A program made the position numbers and the translations under genes. DNA of 60,691 bases. Source: Saprospiraceae bacterium (GTDB lineage Bacteria > Bacteroidota > Bacteroidia > Chitinophagales > Saprospiraceae). Below, in pieces: positions 51,776-60,349 of the stretch (position 1 is the first letter of the stretch; each line of letters begins with the position of its first letter). The stretch lies in assembly GCA_020629935.1 (NCBI GenBank), contig JAHDCJ010000003.1, forward strand, positions 43,473-104,163, written 5' to 3'. The notes under the pieces were generated by a model, which was not told the DNA's origin, made no database searches, and was given only the letters and a program-made list of their open reading frames with translations.

Positions 51776-53257
51776 ATGATTGATGAAATCCAAAAATTTG
51801 AACAACAATCTAAAGTTCTAGAGTTTTCCAAATCAGAAAGAGAAACGATCTTTCAAAAAGTAATTGAACATCTACATGGACGACTAAATAATAATGATTC
51901 AGAAAAACCATATTTACTTTTCGAAAGTAAAGAAACAACAGCACCAACCTACACCGAGACAAATAACTTAGAAGAAGTCCTCCAAGAAGTAGAAACTGAA
52001 ATTTATCAAAAAGGATTAAATGCAGCCTCACCATATCACATGGCTTACATTCCTGGTGGTGGACAATTATATGGTGGAGTCGGAGATTTTATTGCAGCCA
52101 TTTGTAATAAATATGCAAGTGTACATTATGCAGGCCCAGGTGCCGTAAAGATGGAAAATGATCTCGTATCTTGGATGGCCAACATCATGGGATATGATTC
52201 TGAAAATGCAGGAGGATGTTTAGTATCTGGAGGAAGTATTGCGAATTTAACGGCTATTGTCGCTGCACGTGATGCGCGTTTGGAAATTGAAGATTTTAGA
52301 AATGCAGTGGTTTATACCACGACACAAACTCATCATTGTGTACAAAAAGCTTTGCGTATTGCAGGCTTAATAGCGAATCATCCAAGCGAAAAAGGAAATA
52401 TTCGATACATTGAAATTGATGAACAATTTCGAATGATCCCTAATAAATTAGAAGAGGCTATTCAAGAAGATTTAGAAGATGGGAGAAAACCATTTATGGT
52501 AGTAGCTAGTGCAGGAACCACCAATTTTGGTTCTGTAGATCCACTTTCTTCTATTGGTAATTTATGTGAAAAATATAACATTTGGTTTCATGTAGACGCC
52601 GCTTATGGTGGATTTTTCCAGCTTACTTCTTATGGAAAAGAAAAACTAAAAGGGATCGAAAAATCAGATTCTCTTGTGCTCGATCCGCATAAAGGTTTGT
52701 TTATGCCATATGGCTTAGGTACGGTAATTGTAAAAAATCGAAAGCATCTTTTAAATTCATTTTACTACTCTCCAGATTATATCGATGATCCGTATGCACA
52801 AATTTCTTCTTGTAATCTGTCTCCAGAATTAACTAAACATTTTAGAGGAATGCGTTTGTGGCTGCCATTAAAAATTTTGAGTGTTCATCCGTTCAAAGCA
52901 GCATTAGAAGAAAAATTATTATTGGCTAATTATTGGTATAAACAACTACAATCTATTCCAGAAATTGAATGTGTAAACGAACCCGAATTATCCGTTTTTG
53001 CTTGGCGTTTTGTACCCCAATCTTTAGAAAATAAAATAGAAAAAATCAATCAGATCAACCAAGAACTCAATAAAAGAATTGTAGCCAATGGCCCTGCGTT
53101 TTTATCAGGTACATGGTACAAAGCAAATGGAAAAAGCCATTATGTTATTCGCTGTGTAGTCTTAGTTTTTCGTACACATTTGCATCATGTCAATAAAGCT
53201 ATTGAAGGAATTAAAAAAGAAATTAAGACACTGGATATTTCTTCTATTGTAAATTAA
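51776..53257 (+). CDS. PLP-dependent group II decarboxylase
   Basis: A 493-residue enzyme of the aromatic-amino-acid / glutamate decarboxylase family, fold type I. The PLP-binding Lys is in SLVLDPHKGLFMPYGLG near residue 305. The His stacking on the cofactor is in TTTQTHHCVQKALRIAGL, and the Asp is in FHVDAAYGGFFQL. GGCLVSGGSIANLTAI near residue 145 is the usual phosphate-binding segment. The likely reaction is decarboxylation of an L-amino acid to an amine, but the amino acid cannot be told by eye, and some relatives carry out other PLP reactions. The gene for a small protein follows 22 bases downstream. Confidence 0.87.
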   Translation: MIDEIQKFEQQSKVLEFSKSERETIFQKVIEHLHGRLNNNDSEKPYLLFESKETTAPTYTETNNLEEVLQEVETEIYQKGLNAASPYHMAYIPGGGQLYGGVGDFIAAICNKYASVHYAGPGAVKMENDLVSWMANIMGYDSENAGGCLVSGGSIANLTAIVAARDARLEIEDFRNAVVYTTTQTHHCVQKALRIAGLIANHPSEKGNIRYIEIDEQFRMIPNKLEEAIQEDLEDGRKPFMVVASAGTTNFGSVDPLSSIGNLCEKYNIWFHVDAAYGGFFQLTSYGKEKLKGIEKSDSLVLDPHKGLFMPYGLGTVIVKNRKHLLNSFYYSPDYIDDPYAQISSCNLSPELTKHFRGMRLWLPLKILSVHPFKAALEEKLLLANYWYKQLQSIPEIECVNEPELSVFAWRFVPQSLENKIEKINQINQELNKRIVANGPAFLSGTWYKANGKSHYVIRCVVLVFRTHLHHVNKAIEGIKKEIKTLDISSIVN

Positions 53258-53279
53258 AACGTTTTAAATCATTCAAGTT

Positions 53280-53780
53280 TTGAATCCCCTACTTGTTACA
53301 CTACAAAATAAACTATTAGATAAAAATCAAAATCTATCGAATTTGGTTCAATGGATGGATGAAATTTATCATGAGGATAAATCGTTTAATGGACTCCCAC
53401 AACAAATAATCACTCGAGCAATAATCGCTGTTGGATATTTATTATTAGATGAGGGAAAACTCGATGATGAACAATTTTTAAACATAAAAAAAACGATCAA
53501 CTCCGCTTCTGAATTTGTCCTTTTTCCAAGTGTGAAAAATGCGGATCAATATTTTAGAGATGCAACCAACTCATATCCATTTGGATTAGGTGAAGGTTGT
53601 TATAGTGTAAATGAATTAGTGAAAAATAAATCCTGTGAAAAAGGAACAGGTTGTCAAAGTGGAGCGGGTTCTTTAATGTGTACGGATAAAAATTCTGACC
53701 TCATTTTAAAAGTCATCAACGAAAATCTTTTGCCTTGGATTAGTGGCGAAAAAGATGCCGTTCTCGAAAATTATAGCTGA
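53280..53780 (+). CDS. Small protein of unknown function, C-terminal Cys cluster
   Basis: About 166 residues if the TTG at 53280 is the start; no ATG is available until about residue 26 (MDEIYHEDKSF). The first half is helical. The second half has four cysteines within GEGCYSVNELVKNKSC, KGTGCQSGAGSLMC, which could bind a metal or form disulfides. There is no signal peptide or membrane helix, so a metal site is more likely. I recognise no family. It lies 22 bases after the decarboxylase gene, probably in one transcription unit, so a helper role for that enzyme is possible but not shown. Confidence 0.6.
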   Translation: MNPLLVTLQNKLLDKNQNLSNLVQWMDEIYHEDKSFNGLPQQIITRAIIAVGYLLLDEGKLDDEQFLNIKKTINSASEFVLFPSVKNADQYFRDATNSYPFGLGEGCYSVNELVKNKSCEKGTGCQSGAGSLMCTDKNSDLILKVINENLLPWISGEKDAVLENYS

Positions 53781-53809
53781 AACCTTTTTAAATCACTTCT
53801 TTATCTAGA

Positions 53810-53843
53810 AAAATGTTTAATTTAATGCAAAATTAAACATTTT
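53810..53843. terminator. Perfect AT-rich hairpin before the acyltransferase fusion gene
   Basis: AAAATGTTTAATTT at 53810-53823 and AAATTAAACATTTT at 53830-53843 pair perfectly with a 6-base loop. It lies 30 bases after the stop at 53780 and 23 bases before the next start. It may end the upstream unit or act as an operator site for the lipid genes; its lack of G/C makes it a weak terminator. Confidence 0.5.
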
Positions 53844-53866
53844 AGTCATCATCAATCTTATATTGA

Positions 53867-56800
53867 ATGAAAGCCATTTTAAACAATGCTAAATTTCTAA
53901 AGGAGCTGATCGATATTGCTGTAGAAATTAATGAACCTTATAATAAGGTATATGATAAAGCCGTCGAAAGTCTTAAAGAATTAAAAACTCAACATCAATC
54001 ACTTGCCAATGTGTTTGGTTTGCAAGTTGCTCAATATGTCCTTTTTAGAGGATACAAAAAAACGATAGATTTCGATACCAACGAAATTAAGCAATTGACC
54101 AAATTAGCGAATAAACATCCAATCGCTTTTGTCATGACGCATAAAACATATTTAGATATGTTTGTGCTAGCCGTTGTGCTCGAAAGACATGGAATTCCCC
54201 TACCCTGCACCTTTGCAGGAATCAATATGGATTTTATGGGTTTTGGACATTTGGCTAGACAAAACGGGGTAATCTTTATTCGCCGATCGTTTAAAGATGA
54301 TCAAATTTATAAAGTTTGTCTTCGTCATTTTATCGCTTCTTTAGTTGATCAAGGCGAACATTTTATGTGGGCCATTGAAGGAACAAGATCACGCACAGGA
54401 AAACTCGTTTGGCCAAAAATGGGTATTCTAAAATATATTTTAGAAGCAGAAGAATATTCGAAAAACGAAGTTAAATATATTCCTGTTTCTATTGTATATG
54501 ATTTAATTCCCGATGTAAAAGAAATGGCGGCGGAAGCCAAAGGAAAAAGTAAAAGCCCAGAAAGTCTAAAGTGGTTTTTAAACTATGTTAGAAAAATGGA
54601 TAATAACTTCGGAAAGATTTCTATCCGATTTGGAGATCCTGTAGAAATTAATGCTGAAAATTCGGTAGAGATCATTACTGAAGGAAATCGAGTAGAAAAT
54701 TATTCTGGAAAACTCTCTCGTTTTGCATTAGAACTCGTTCATCGAATCAACCAAATTACACCAGTAACTACCGCATCACTAATTAATATTTCTTTGTTAA
54801 GTAAATTCTCTTTAAACAAAAGAGCCATTGAAAATGATGTAGTACATCTCATGCAATTGATTGAAAAATATAAACCCGATGCACTTGTGGATCGAGGTAA
54901 ACCCATTGGAGAATGTGTACAAACTTCGCTCAATCTTTTGCAACAAGCCAACTTGGTTATCCAACATGGAGAGTCTGTAGATGCTAAATATATTTTAAAC
55001 TCCGAAAATTATTTGCAAGCCAATTATTATGCAAATATGTCGGTACATCATTTATATCATCGGGCATTTATTGAACTCGCTTTGCTAAAATCAGCTGAAG
55101 TAAAACCTGATCAAAGAGAAGAAGCCTTTTGGTCAGAAATTATGGAATTAAGAAAATTATTCAAATTTGAATTTTTCTATTCTCAAAAATTAGAGTTTGC
55201 AGATGAGATTGAAACCAATCTAGAAATACTCAGCCCAAATTGGAATGCTTTGGTTAAAGAACCAAAAACAAAGAAACTGCAATTTTTTGAAAAACAAACG
55301 GTGCTCGTTGCTCCTGTAGTTTTGGCAAATTATATGGAAGCTTATCGAGTAGTAGCTTATACCATTCAATCTTGGAACCCAGAGAAAGCATTTAACCAAA
55401 AAGAATTTATTGAAAATTGTAAATTTAAAGGCCAAGAATTGCACTGGCAAGGTCGAATCCAACGAATGGAATCCGTAAGCAAACCCTTCTTAGTAAATGG
55501 TATTCGCTTGATTCAAAATCTAGATCTAGTTCCCAATAAAAAAGAAGATAAGAAATCAAAAATTGAATCTTTTATTAAAAATTTAAATACCATTTCACAA
55601 AGAATTAGTGATCTGCAAGGCATTACTTTAAAACAGCCTTCTTCAGAAATGTCGTTAATTCCTATTGAAAGAGAAATTGTGCCTGGCTCAAAAACAGAAG
55701 CACTCACACGAGATATTATGGCTGGAGAAGAAGGGCCACATATTGGAGCCTTTTTCGATTTAGATCGTACACTTATACGAAATTTTTCTGCGAAAGAATT
55801 TTTCCAAAATCGCTTGTATAGCGGAAAAATGACCGCAAAAGAAGTTTATGCACAACTTAATGGCGTAATGGCTTTTGCCATAGGAAAAGGTGATTTTGCA
55901 AGTTTGGCTGCTGTTGGTGCACAAGGAGTAAAAGGTATTGATGAATCTATTTTTATTAAAATGGGCGAAGACGTTTATCATAAACATTTAGCCAACGAAA
56001 TCTTTCCAGAGTCTAGAGCTTTGGTCAATGCGCATATTGCAAAAGGTCATACCGTAGCTATTGTTTCCGCTGCAACACCATACCAAGTAAATCCTGTAGC
56101 CCGCGATCTCAACATCGAACATGTCATGTGTACTCGAATGGAAGTCGTCAATGGAAAGTTTACTGGAAATATAGTGGAACCTGCTTGTTGGGGAGAAGGA
56201 AAAGCCCATGCAGGAAAAGTCTTATCCGAAAAATTTGACCTTGATCTTGCTAAGAGTTTTTTCTATACAGACAGTAATTCAGATGTGCCTTTACTAGAGA
56301 TCGTTGGTAATCCAAGACCTGTAAATCCAGATACGAAACTTAGAGCGTTGGCTTTCCAAAATAATTGGCCAGTCTATCGTTTTGATGAAGAAGAAAAAAC
56401 ACCACTAACTACAGGAATGCTCCGCACGGGAATGGCGATGGGAAGCGTAGTTCCCGCAGTTATGTCTGGCGTATTAAAAGGAGCTTTCAATACTTCATGG
56501 TCAGACGGCGTTAATACATTTATGGCTTCTGTCGGTGATATGGTTACCAAAGCCGCAGGTATAAAGTTGGTCGTCAAAGGCGAAAAAAATCTTTGGAAAA
56601 GTAGACCTGCTGTTTTTATTTTTAATCACCAAAGTAATATTGATCCGTTCATTGCGGCCAAACTTTTACGGAAAGATGTAACTGGTATTGCCAAAAAAGA
56701 ACTTAAACTTTATCCTGTCATTGGTCAGTTAATGAAAGCATCTGGTGTTATTTTTATTGATCGAAAAAATAGAGATAAAGCCATTGAAGCCATGAAACCT

Positions 56801-57157
56801 GCCATTGATGCTTTAAAAAATGGAACTTCAATTATTATTTTTCCAGAAGGAACAAGAAGTAAAGATTATAAATTAGGGAAATTTAAAAAAGGTGCTTTTC
56901 ATTTAGCGATGCAAGCTGGCGTTCCAGTGGTACCAATTATTATTCGAAATGCACATGATGTAATGGCGAAAGGTTCTGGATTAATTAAAGCCGCAGCGAT
57001 TGAAGTTATGGTACAAGAACCTGTGCCTACTACAGATTGGACAAAAGAAAACATGACCGCTAAAATTGAAAAAATCCGGAATTTGTATGTAAAAGAATTA
57101 GGACAAGATGATGATCCTTCCGCACCTCTTTTACTTAATGGAACACCAAAAAAATAA
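53867..57157 (+). CDS. Fusion of PlsB-type acyltransferase, HAD phosphatase and PlsC-type acyltransferase
   Basis: A 1096-residue protein with three lipid domains. (1) About residues 60-290 are a PlsB-like glycerol-3-phosphate acyltransferase: HKTYLD (HxxxxD), CTFAGINMDFMGFG, FIRRSFK and AIEGTRSRTGKL. (2) About residues 625-830 are a HAD-IB (SerB-like) phosphatase: AFFDLDRTLIRNF, SAATPYQVN and YTDSNSDVPLLE. (3) About residues 880-1080 are a PlsC-like acyltransferase: FNHQSNIDPFI and FPEGTRSKDYKLGKF. The middle (300-600) is helical with no known motif. HAD-PlsC fusions are known in mycobacteria, with a separate plsB gene next door. Here all three are in one chain. The likely path is glycerol-3-phosphate to lysophosphatidate to phosphatidate, perhaps to diacylglycerol through the HAD domain. 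gpsA follows by three bases. Confidence 0.88.
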   Translation: MKAILNNAKFLKELIDIAVEINEPYNKVYDKAVESLKELKTQHQSLANVFGLQVAQYVLFRGYKKTIDFDTNEIKQLTKLANKHPIAFVMTHKTYLDMFVLAVVLERHGIPLPCTFAGINMDFMGFGHLARQNGVIFIRRSFKDDQIYKVCLRHFIASLVDQGEHFMWAIEGTRSRTGKLVWPKMGILKYILEAEEYSKNEVKYIPVSIVYDLIPDVKEMAAEAKGKSKSPESLKWFLNYVRKMDNNFGKISIRFGDPVEINAENSVEIITEGNRVENYSGKLSRFALELVHRINQITPVTTASLINISLLSKFSLNKRAIENDVVHLMQLIEKYKPDALVDRGKPIGECVQTSLNLLQQANLVIQHGESVDAKYILNSENYLQANYYANMSVHHLYHRAFIELALLKSAEVKPDQREEAFWSEIMELRKLFKFEFFYSQKLEFADEIETNLEILSPNWNALVKEPKTKKLQFFEKQTVLVAPVVLANYMEAYRVVAYTIQSWNPEKAFNQKEFIENCKFKGQELHWQGRIQRMESVSKPFLVNGIRLIQNLDLVPNKKEDKKSKIESFIKNLNTISQRISDLQGITLKQPSSEMSLIPIEREIVPGSKTEALTRDIMAGEEGPHIGAFFDLDRTLIRNFSAKEFFQNRLYSGKMTAKEVYAQLNGVMAFAIGKGDFASLAAVGAQGVKGIDESIFIKMGEDVYHKHLANEIFPESRALVNAHIAKGHTVAIVSAATPYQVNPVARDLNIEHVMCTRMEVVNGKFTGNIVEPACWGEGKAHAGKVLSEKFDLDLAKSFFYTDSNSDVPLLEIVGNPRPVNPDTKLRALAFQNNWPVYRFDEEEKTPLTTGMLRTGMAMGSVVPAVMSGVLKGAFNTSWSDGVNTFMASVGDMVTKAAGIKLVVKGEKNLWKSRPAVFIFNHQSNIDPFIAAKLLRKDVTGIAKKELKLYPVIGQLMKASGVIFIDRKNRDKAIEAMKPAIDALKNGTSIIIFPEGTRSKDYKLGKFKKGAFHLAMQAGVPVVPIIIRNAHDVMAKGSGLIKAAAIEVMVQEPVPTTDWTKENMTAKIEKIRNLYVKELGQDDDPSAPLLLNGTPKK

Positions 57158-57160
57158 ATC

Positions 57161-58162
57161 ATGAAATTAAAAGTCGGACTCTTAGGGGGTGGATCATGGG
57201 GTACCACAGTCGCCTCCCTCACTGCAAAAAACTCGCCTACAAAGATGTGGGCTCGAAATGCAGAAACAGTAGCAGAAATTAATAAATTTCATCGAAATGA
57301 AAAATATCTTCCTGGCGCAAAACTAACCGAATCGCTTAAAGCCACTACTTCAATTCAAGAAGCAATTAGTGATGCAGATGTGATTGTGATGGGCGTTCCT
57401 GCACAAAGTTTTCGTCATGTATTAGAAGATGCAAAACCTTATATTCGACCTTGGGTTCCTATTGTGAGTTTGTCTAAAGGATTGGAGCGCGGAACGAAAA
57501 TGCGAATGACGCAAATTATAGAAACCATTATGCCTGGTCATCCTGCAGGCGTATTGAGTGGACCCAATTTGGCAAGAGAAATTTTAGCCGGACAAGCCGC
57601 AGCAAGTGTGATTGCAATGGTTGATAATACCATTGCAGTTGCTCTACAAAAAGTATTTCGCTCTGGATTATTTCGGGTATATACCAACGATGATGTGGTA
57701 GGTTGTGAATTGGGTGGTGCCCTAAAAAATGTAATTGCCATTGCCGCAGGCATGGGAGATGGAGCAAAAGCTGGAGATAACACACGTTCGGCAATTATTA
57801 CACGTGGATTGGCAGAATTGACTCGTTTAGGTGTAGCGATGGGAGGACAACCCCAAACATTTGCAGGTCTTGCAGGAATGGGAGATCTAGTAGCCACCTG
57901 TATTAGTTCATTGAGTCGAAATCGACATGTAGGTTTTCAATTGGGTCAAGGAAAAACACTAACCGAGATTATTGAAGCTATGAACATGGTAGCCGAAGGA
58001 GTAAAAACAGTAGAAGTAGTGATGGAGTTAGCCAATGAATATAATGTAGAAATGCCGATTACCACAGAAGTATATAATGTAATTCATGAAGGAAATACCG
58101 TAAAAGACGCCTTTAGAGGATTGCTTCGAAAAGCTTCAGGATCAGAGGCAGATCCAGGATAA
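57161..58162 (+). CDS. gpsA: NAD(P)-dependent glycerol-3-phosphate dehydrogenase
   Basis: GpsA reduces dihydroxyacetone phosphate to sn-glycerol 3-phosphate, the backbone of phospholipids and triacylglycerol. The 333-residue protein opens with the NAD(P) motif GLLGGGSWGTTVASL. SKGLERGTKMRMTQII, LSGPNLAREILAG and the catalytic-lysine region VVGCELGGALKNVIAIAAGM are all present, as is FAGLAGMGDLVATCISSLSR. It starts three bases after the acyltransferase fusion gene, so the supply of glycerol-3-phosphate and its acylation are co-expressed. It ends at a strong bidirectional terminator shared with the convergent WS/DGAT gene. Confidence 0.97.
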   Translation: MKLKVGLLGGGSWGTTVASLTAKNSPTKMWARNAETVAEINKFHRNEKYLPGAKLTESLKATTSIQEAISDADVIVMGVPAQSFRHVLEDAKPYIRPWVPIVSLSKGLERGTKMRMTQIIETIMPGHPAGVLSGPNLAREILAGQAAASVIAMVDNTIAVALQKVFRSGLFRVYTNDDVVGCELGGALKNVIAIAAGMGDGAKAGDNTRSAIITRGLAELTRLGVAMGGQPQTFAGLAGMGDLVATCISSLSRNRHVGFQLGQGKTLTEIIEAMNMVAEGVKTVEVVMELANEYNVEMPITTEVYNVIHEGNTVKDAFRGLLRKASGSEADPG

Positions 58163-58182
58163 AATATTGAAATTGAAAAAAT

Positions 58183-58218
58183 AAAAAATCCCTAGGCTCG
58201 AAAGCCTAGGGATTTTTT
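58183..58218. terminator. Bidirectional rho-independent terminator between gpsA and the WS/DGAT gene
   Basis: A perfect 16-bp stem (58183-58198 with 58203-58218) contains TCCCTAGGCT, with a four-base CGAA loop, A-tract on one side and T-tract on the other. It stands 20 bases after the gpsA stop and 20 bases before the stop of the convergent gene. Confidence 0.95.
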
Positions 58219-58238
58219 TATACTTCTTTTAAAAAATG

Positions 58239-60059
58239 TTATTGTTCAAACTTTGGAAGTTTAGAAAGAATAGAACCTAATTTCATAGCTTTTGCAGAAT
58301 CACCAGAAATTTTTAATCGACCTTGGATAAAAGCGGCTTGTAAACTCAAATCTCCTTTTCCAATACGAATCAAATGTTTTTCTGCTACGGTGAATGTAAC
58401 GTCTGCATCGGCTAATGTTTCTTTAGTAACTACCGCAGGCGAGTCATTTAGATTGATTAACCAATTGGTATTTTGATCTCCAGTGACTTTAAACTGAAAC
58501 ATTCCTTTACCTGGTTTAATATGCTCCGCATTTAATTTTAAATGTTTTTGCAAATGATCAAACATCGCATCCGACTCTGGTTTGATTTCTACTTTTTTGA
58601 TGGGTTTATTTTCGGCCTTATGTTTTTGAATAGCTGCCTCTAACTCATTGGCACTTTCTCGTAAGTATCGAGTAAAGTTATCAATATCAGGCATTGACTT
58701 AGCATCCGAAGTTGGACTCATAGTAACCATTCCATTATAACTAAAAATCGAAATAATTAATCCCATACCGTCAATAATCGGGGCTGCGCCCATTACGGTA
58801 AATAATTTATGTCCATGTAAATACAATGGAAATTGTGGTCCGGGGACATTGGTAATGGTTACATTAAATACGGGATTGTGCATTTCCGAAACGTGAAAAC
58901 GCGAGTACAATCGAGCGGCTTGATTGGCTACTCCAAAAGGAATAGCTTGGGCCATATTTGCTAAAGTTTTTGCTCCGATAGCATTTTGATACGTTTTTCC
59001 TCGAACGGTATTTTCGTGGATTGTTTCTAAACGTTCAATTGGATCTTCAATATTGGTGGCTAATTGTACCAACATCGAGGAGATATTATTTCCTTCACTA
59101 TCTTCTTCGCCTTCTGTACGAGTAGAAATAGGAACCATAGCGACTAATGGTTTTAAAGGAAGCTTATCTTTTTCCAATAAATATCGACGTAAAGCCGCAG
59201 CACAAATAGCGAGCATTACATCATTCAATGTGGTGCCCATTGCGTTTTTCAATGCTTTAATACGATCTAGTGAAAGTAAAACAGCATTCCATTTTCTACG
59301 TGGAGAAATAATTCCATTCAATGGAGTATGTGGAGCAGTAAATGGAGCAGCGGGTAGTTGCGCTTTTTTTCCTCGAGAAAACATTCCAGCTTTAAATGAA
59401 GAGGCCGCCACTTCAGAAATCAATTTTGGAAATTTTAGTGGATTTTCCACAAAGCTGATGGAACTTCTCAACAACATGGAAACTTCGTTTGGAATGGGTT
59501 CTGGTTTATAAGGTTTTGGTTCGGGTATTTCTTTTGCTTTATCGGAAAGATCAAAAATTAAGCCTAGCAAACCAGCGCCTCCTACTCCATCGATAGCTAC
59601 ATGATGAATTTTGGTAATAACAGCAATTGATCCTTTAGGCACTTGTTGCATATTATCTAAACCTTCGACAAAAGTAATAGACCATAATGGACGAGATTGT
59701 TCAAGAGGTTCACTAAAAATTTGTGAAGAAACTTTTCGTAAAGTACTCCAATCACCAGGTTTTGGTAATGCAATATGATGAATATGCATATCAATATCAA
59801 AATGCGGATCATCTACCCAATACGGATAGTCGAAACTAAAAGGTACATAAACCAATCGTTGTCGCAATTTTTGAATCGTATGAATTCGTGATAATATCAC
59901 TGAGCGAAACGTTTCAAAATCTAAGGCTTCTTCTATAATTGCTACGCTACCAATATGCATAGGGCTTGTGGCCGTTTCGGCATATAAAAAGGCGGCATCC
60001 ATTCCCGAAATGGATTTTATTTTTTTATTCTTAAACTGATTTAACAGGTTCTTTATCAT
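58239..60059 (-). CDS. Wax ester synthase / diacylglycerol acyltransferase with C-terminal SCP2 domain
   Basis: From the ATG at 60059 the protein has 606 residues (a TTG three codons upstream is also open). The N-terminal 460 residues are a WS/DGAT: SISGMDAAFLYAETATSPMH, the active-site motif KIHHVAIDGVGG (HHxxxDG) near residue 150, and PVFNVTITNVPGPQFPLYL. Such enzymes make triacylglycerol from diacylglycerol and acyl-CoA, or wax esters from fatty alcohols. The last about 110 residues look like an SCP2 sterol-carrier domain (DADVTFTVAEKHLIRIGKGD, QAAFIQGRLKISGD), which binds lipids and could deliver substrate. It converges on gpsA. This suggests neutral lipid storage in the organism. Confidence 0.88.
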   Translation of the reverse strand: MIKNLLNQFKNKKIKSISGMDAAFLYAETATSPMHIGSVAIIEEALDFETFRSVILSRIHTIQKLRQRLVYVPFSFDYPYWVDDPHFDIDMHIHHIALPKPGDWSTLRKVSSQIFSEPLEQSRPLWSITFVEGLDNMQQVPKGSIAVITKIHHVAIDGVGGAGLLGLIFDLSDKAKEIPEPKPYKPEPIPNEVSMLLRSSISFVENPLKFPKLISEVAASSFKAGMFSRGKKAQLPAAPFTAPHTPLNGIISPRRKWNAVLLSLDRIKALKNAMGTTLNDVMLAICAAALRRYLLEKDKLPLKPLVAMVPISTRTEGEEDSEGNNISSMLVQLATNIEDPIERLETIHENTVRGKTYQNAIGAKTLANMAQAIPFGVANQAARLYSRFHVSEMHNPVFNVTITNVPGPQFPLYLHGHKLFTVMGAAPIIDGMGLIISIFSYNGMVTMSPTSDAKSMPDIDNFTRYLRESANELEAAIQKHKAENKPIKKVEIKPESDAMFDHLQKHLKLNAEHIKPGKGMFQFKVTGDQNTNWLINLNDSPAVVTKETLADADVTFTVAEKHLIRIGKGDLSLQAAFIQGRLKISGDSAKAMKLGSILSKLPKFEQ

Positions 60060-60201
60060 AACATTCAAGGTGTTAGTTCAAAATTTTTAAAAAGGACTTT
60101 AAGTTATAAAAGATACTAAACATATTTTAAATTTCATCCCATTATCTTTAAGGGTAAATGTAAAACCGTATTCTTTTACCTTAAATTCTTAATTTGGCTT
60201 A

Positions 60202-60290
60202 GGTGCTTGGAGGGGGCGACGAAGGAGGCGTGCGCAGCACCGAGCGATTAGCGAAGCCTGGAAAGGACCGGCACGATAGTGCAAGCCCCA
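60202..60290. repeat. GC-rich structured intergenic element
   Basis: About 89 bases of clearly higher GC content than the surrounding DNA. Pairings fit a three-way junction: GGGGC (60213-60217) with GCCCC (60285-60289); AGGC (60226-60229) with GCCT (60256-60259), enclosing GTGC-gca-GCAC (60230-60240); and GCAC-gata-GTGC (60271-60282). It lies between the starts of the WS/DGAT gene and the terminator of the last gene. It may be a copy of a dispersed intergenic repeat or a structured RNA; no second copy is in this window. Confidence 0.55.
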
Positions 60291-60295
60291 AATAA

Positions 60296-60327
60296 AAAAG
60301 CTTCGATTCATCAGAACCGAAGCTTTT
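60296..60327 (-). terminator. Rho-independent terminator of the Bax inhibitor-1-like gene
   Basis: AAAAGCTTCG-A-TTC, a four-base loop and GAA-C-CGAAGCTTTT form a hairpin with one internal mismatch, followed on the minus strand by a T-tract. It lies 23 bases after the stop at 60350. Confidence 0.88.
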
Positions 60328-60349
60328 AAAAATATTATTTTGTTTAATA

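Noticed and set aside
52266-52271. CACGTG core in the PLP decarboxylase gene, considered as parS
   Set aside because: Flanking bases match the parS consensus poorly. The same is true of the core at 57801-57806 in gpsA.
59053-59511. 152-codon plus-strand frame inside the WS/DGAT gene
   Set aside because: It lies opposite a well-supported enzyme gene and encodes no known domain.
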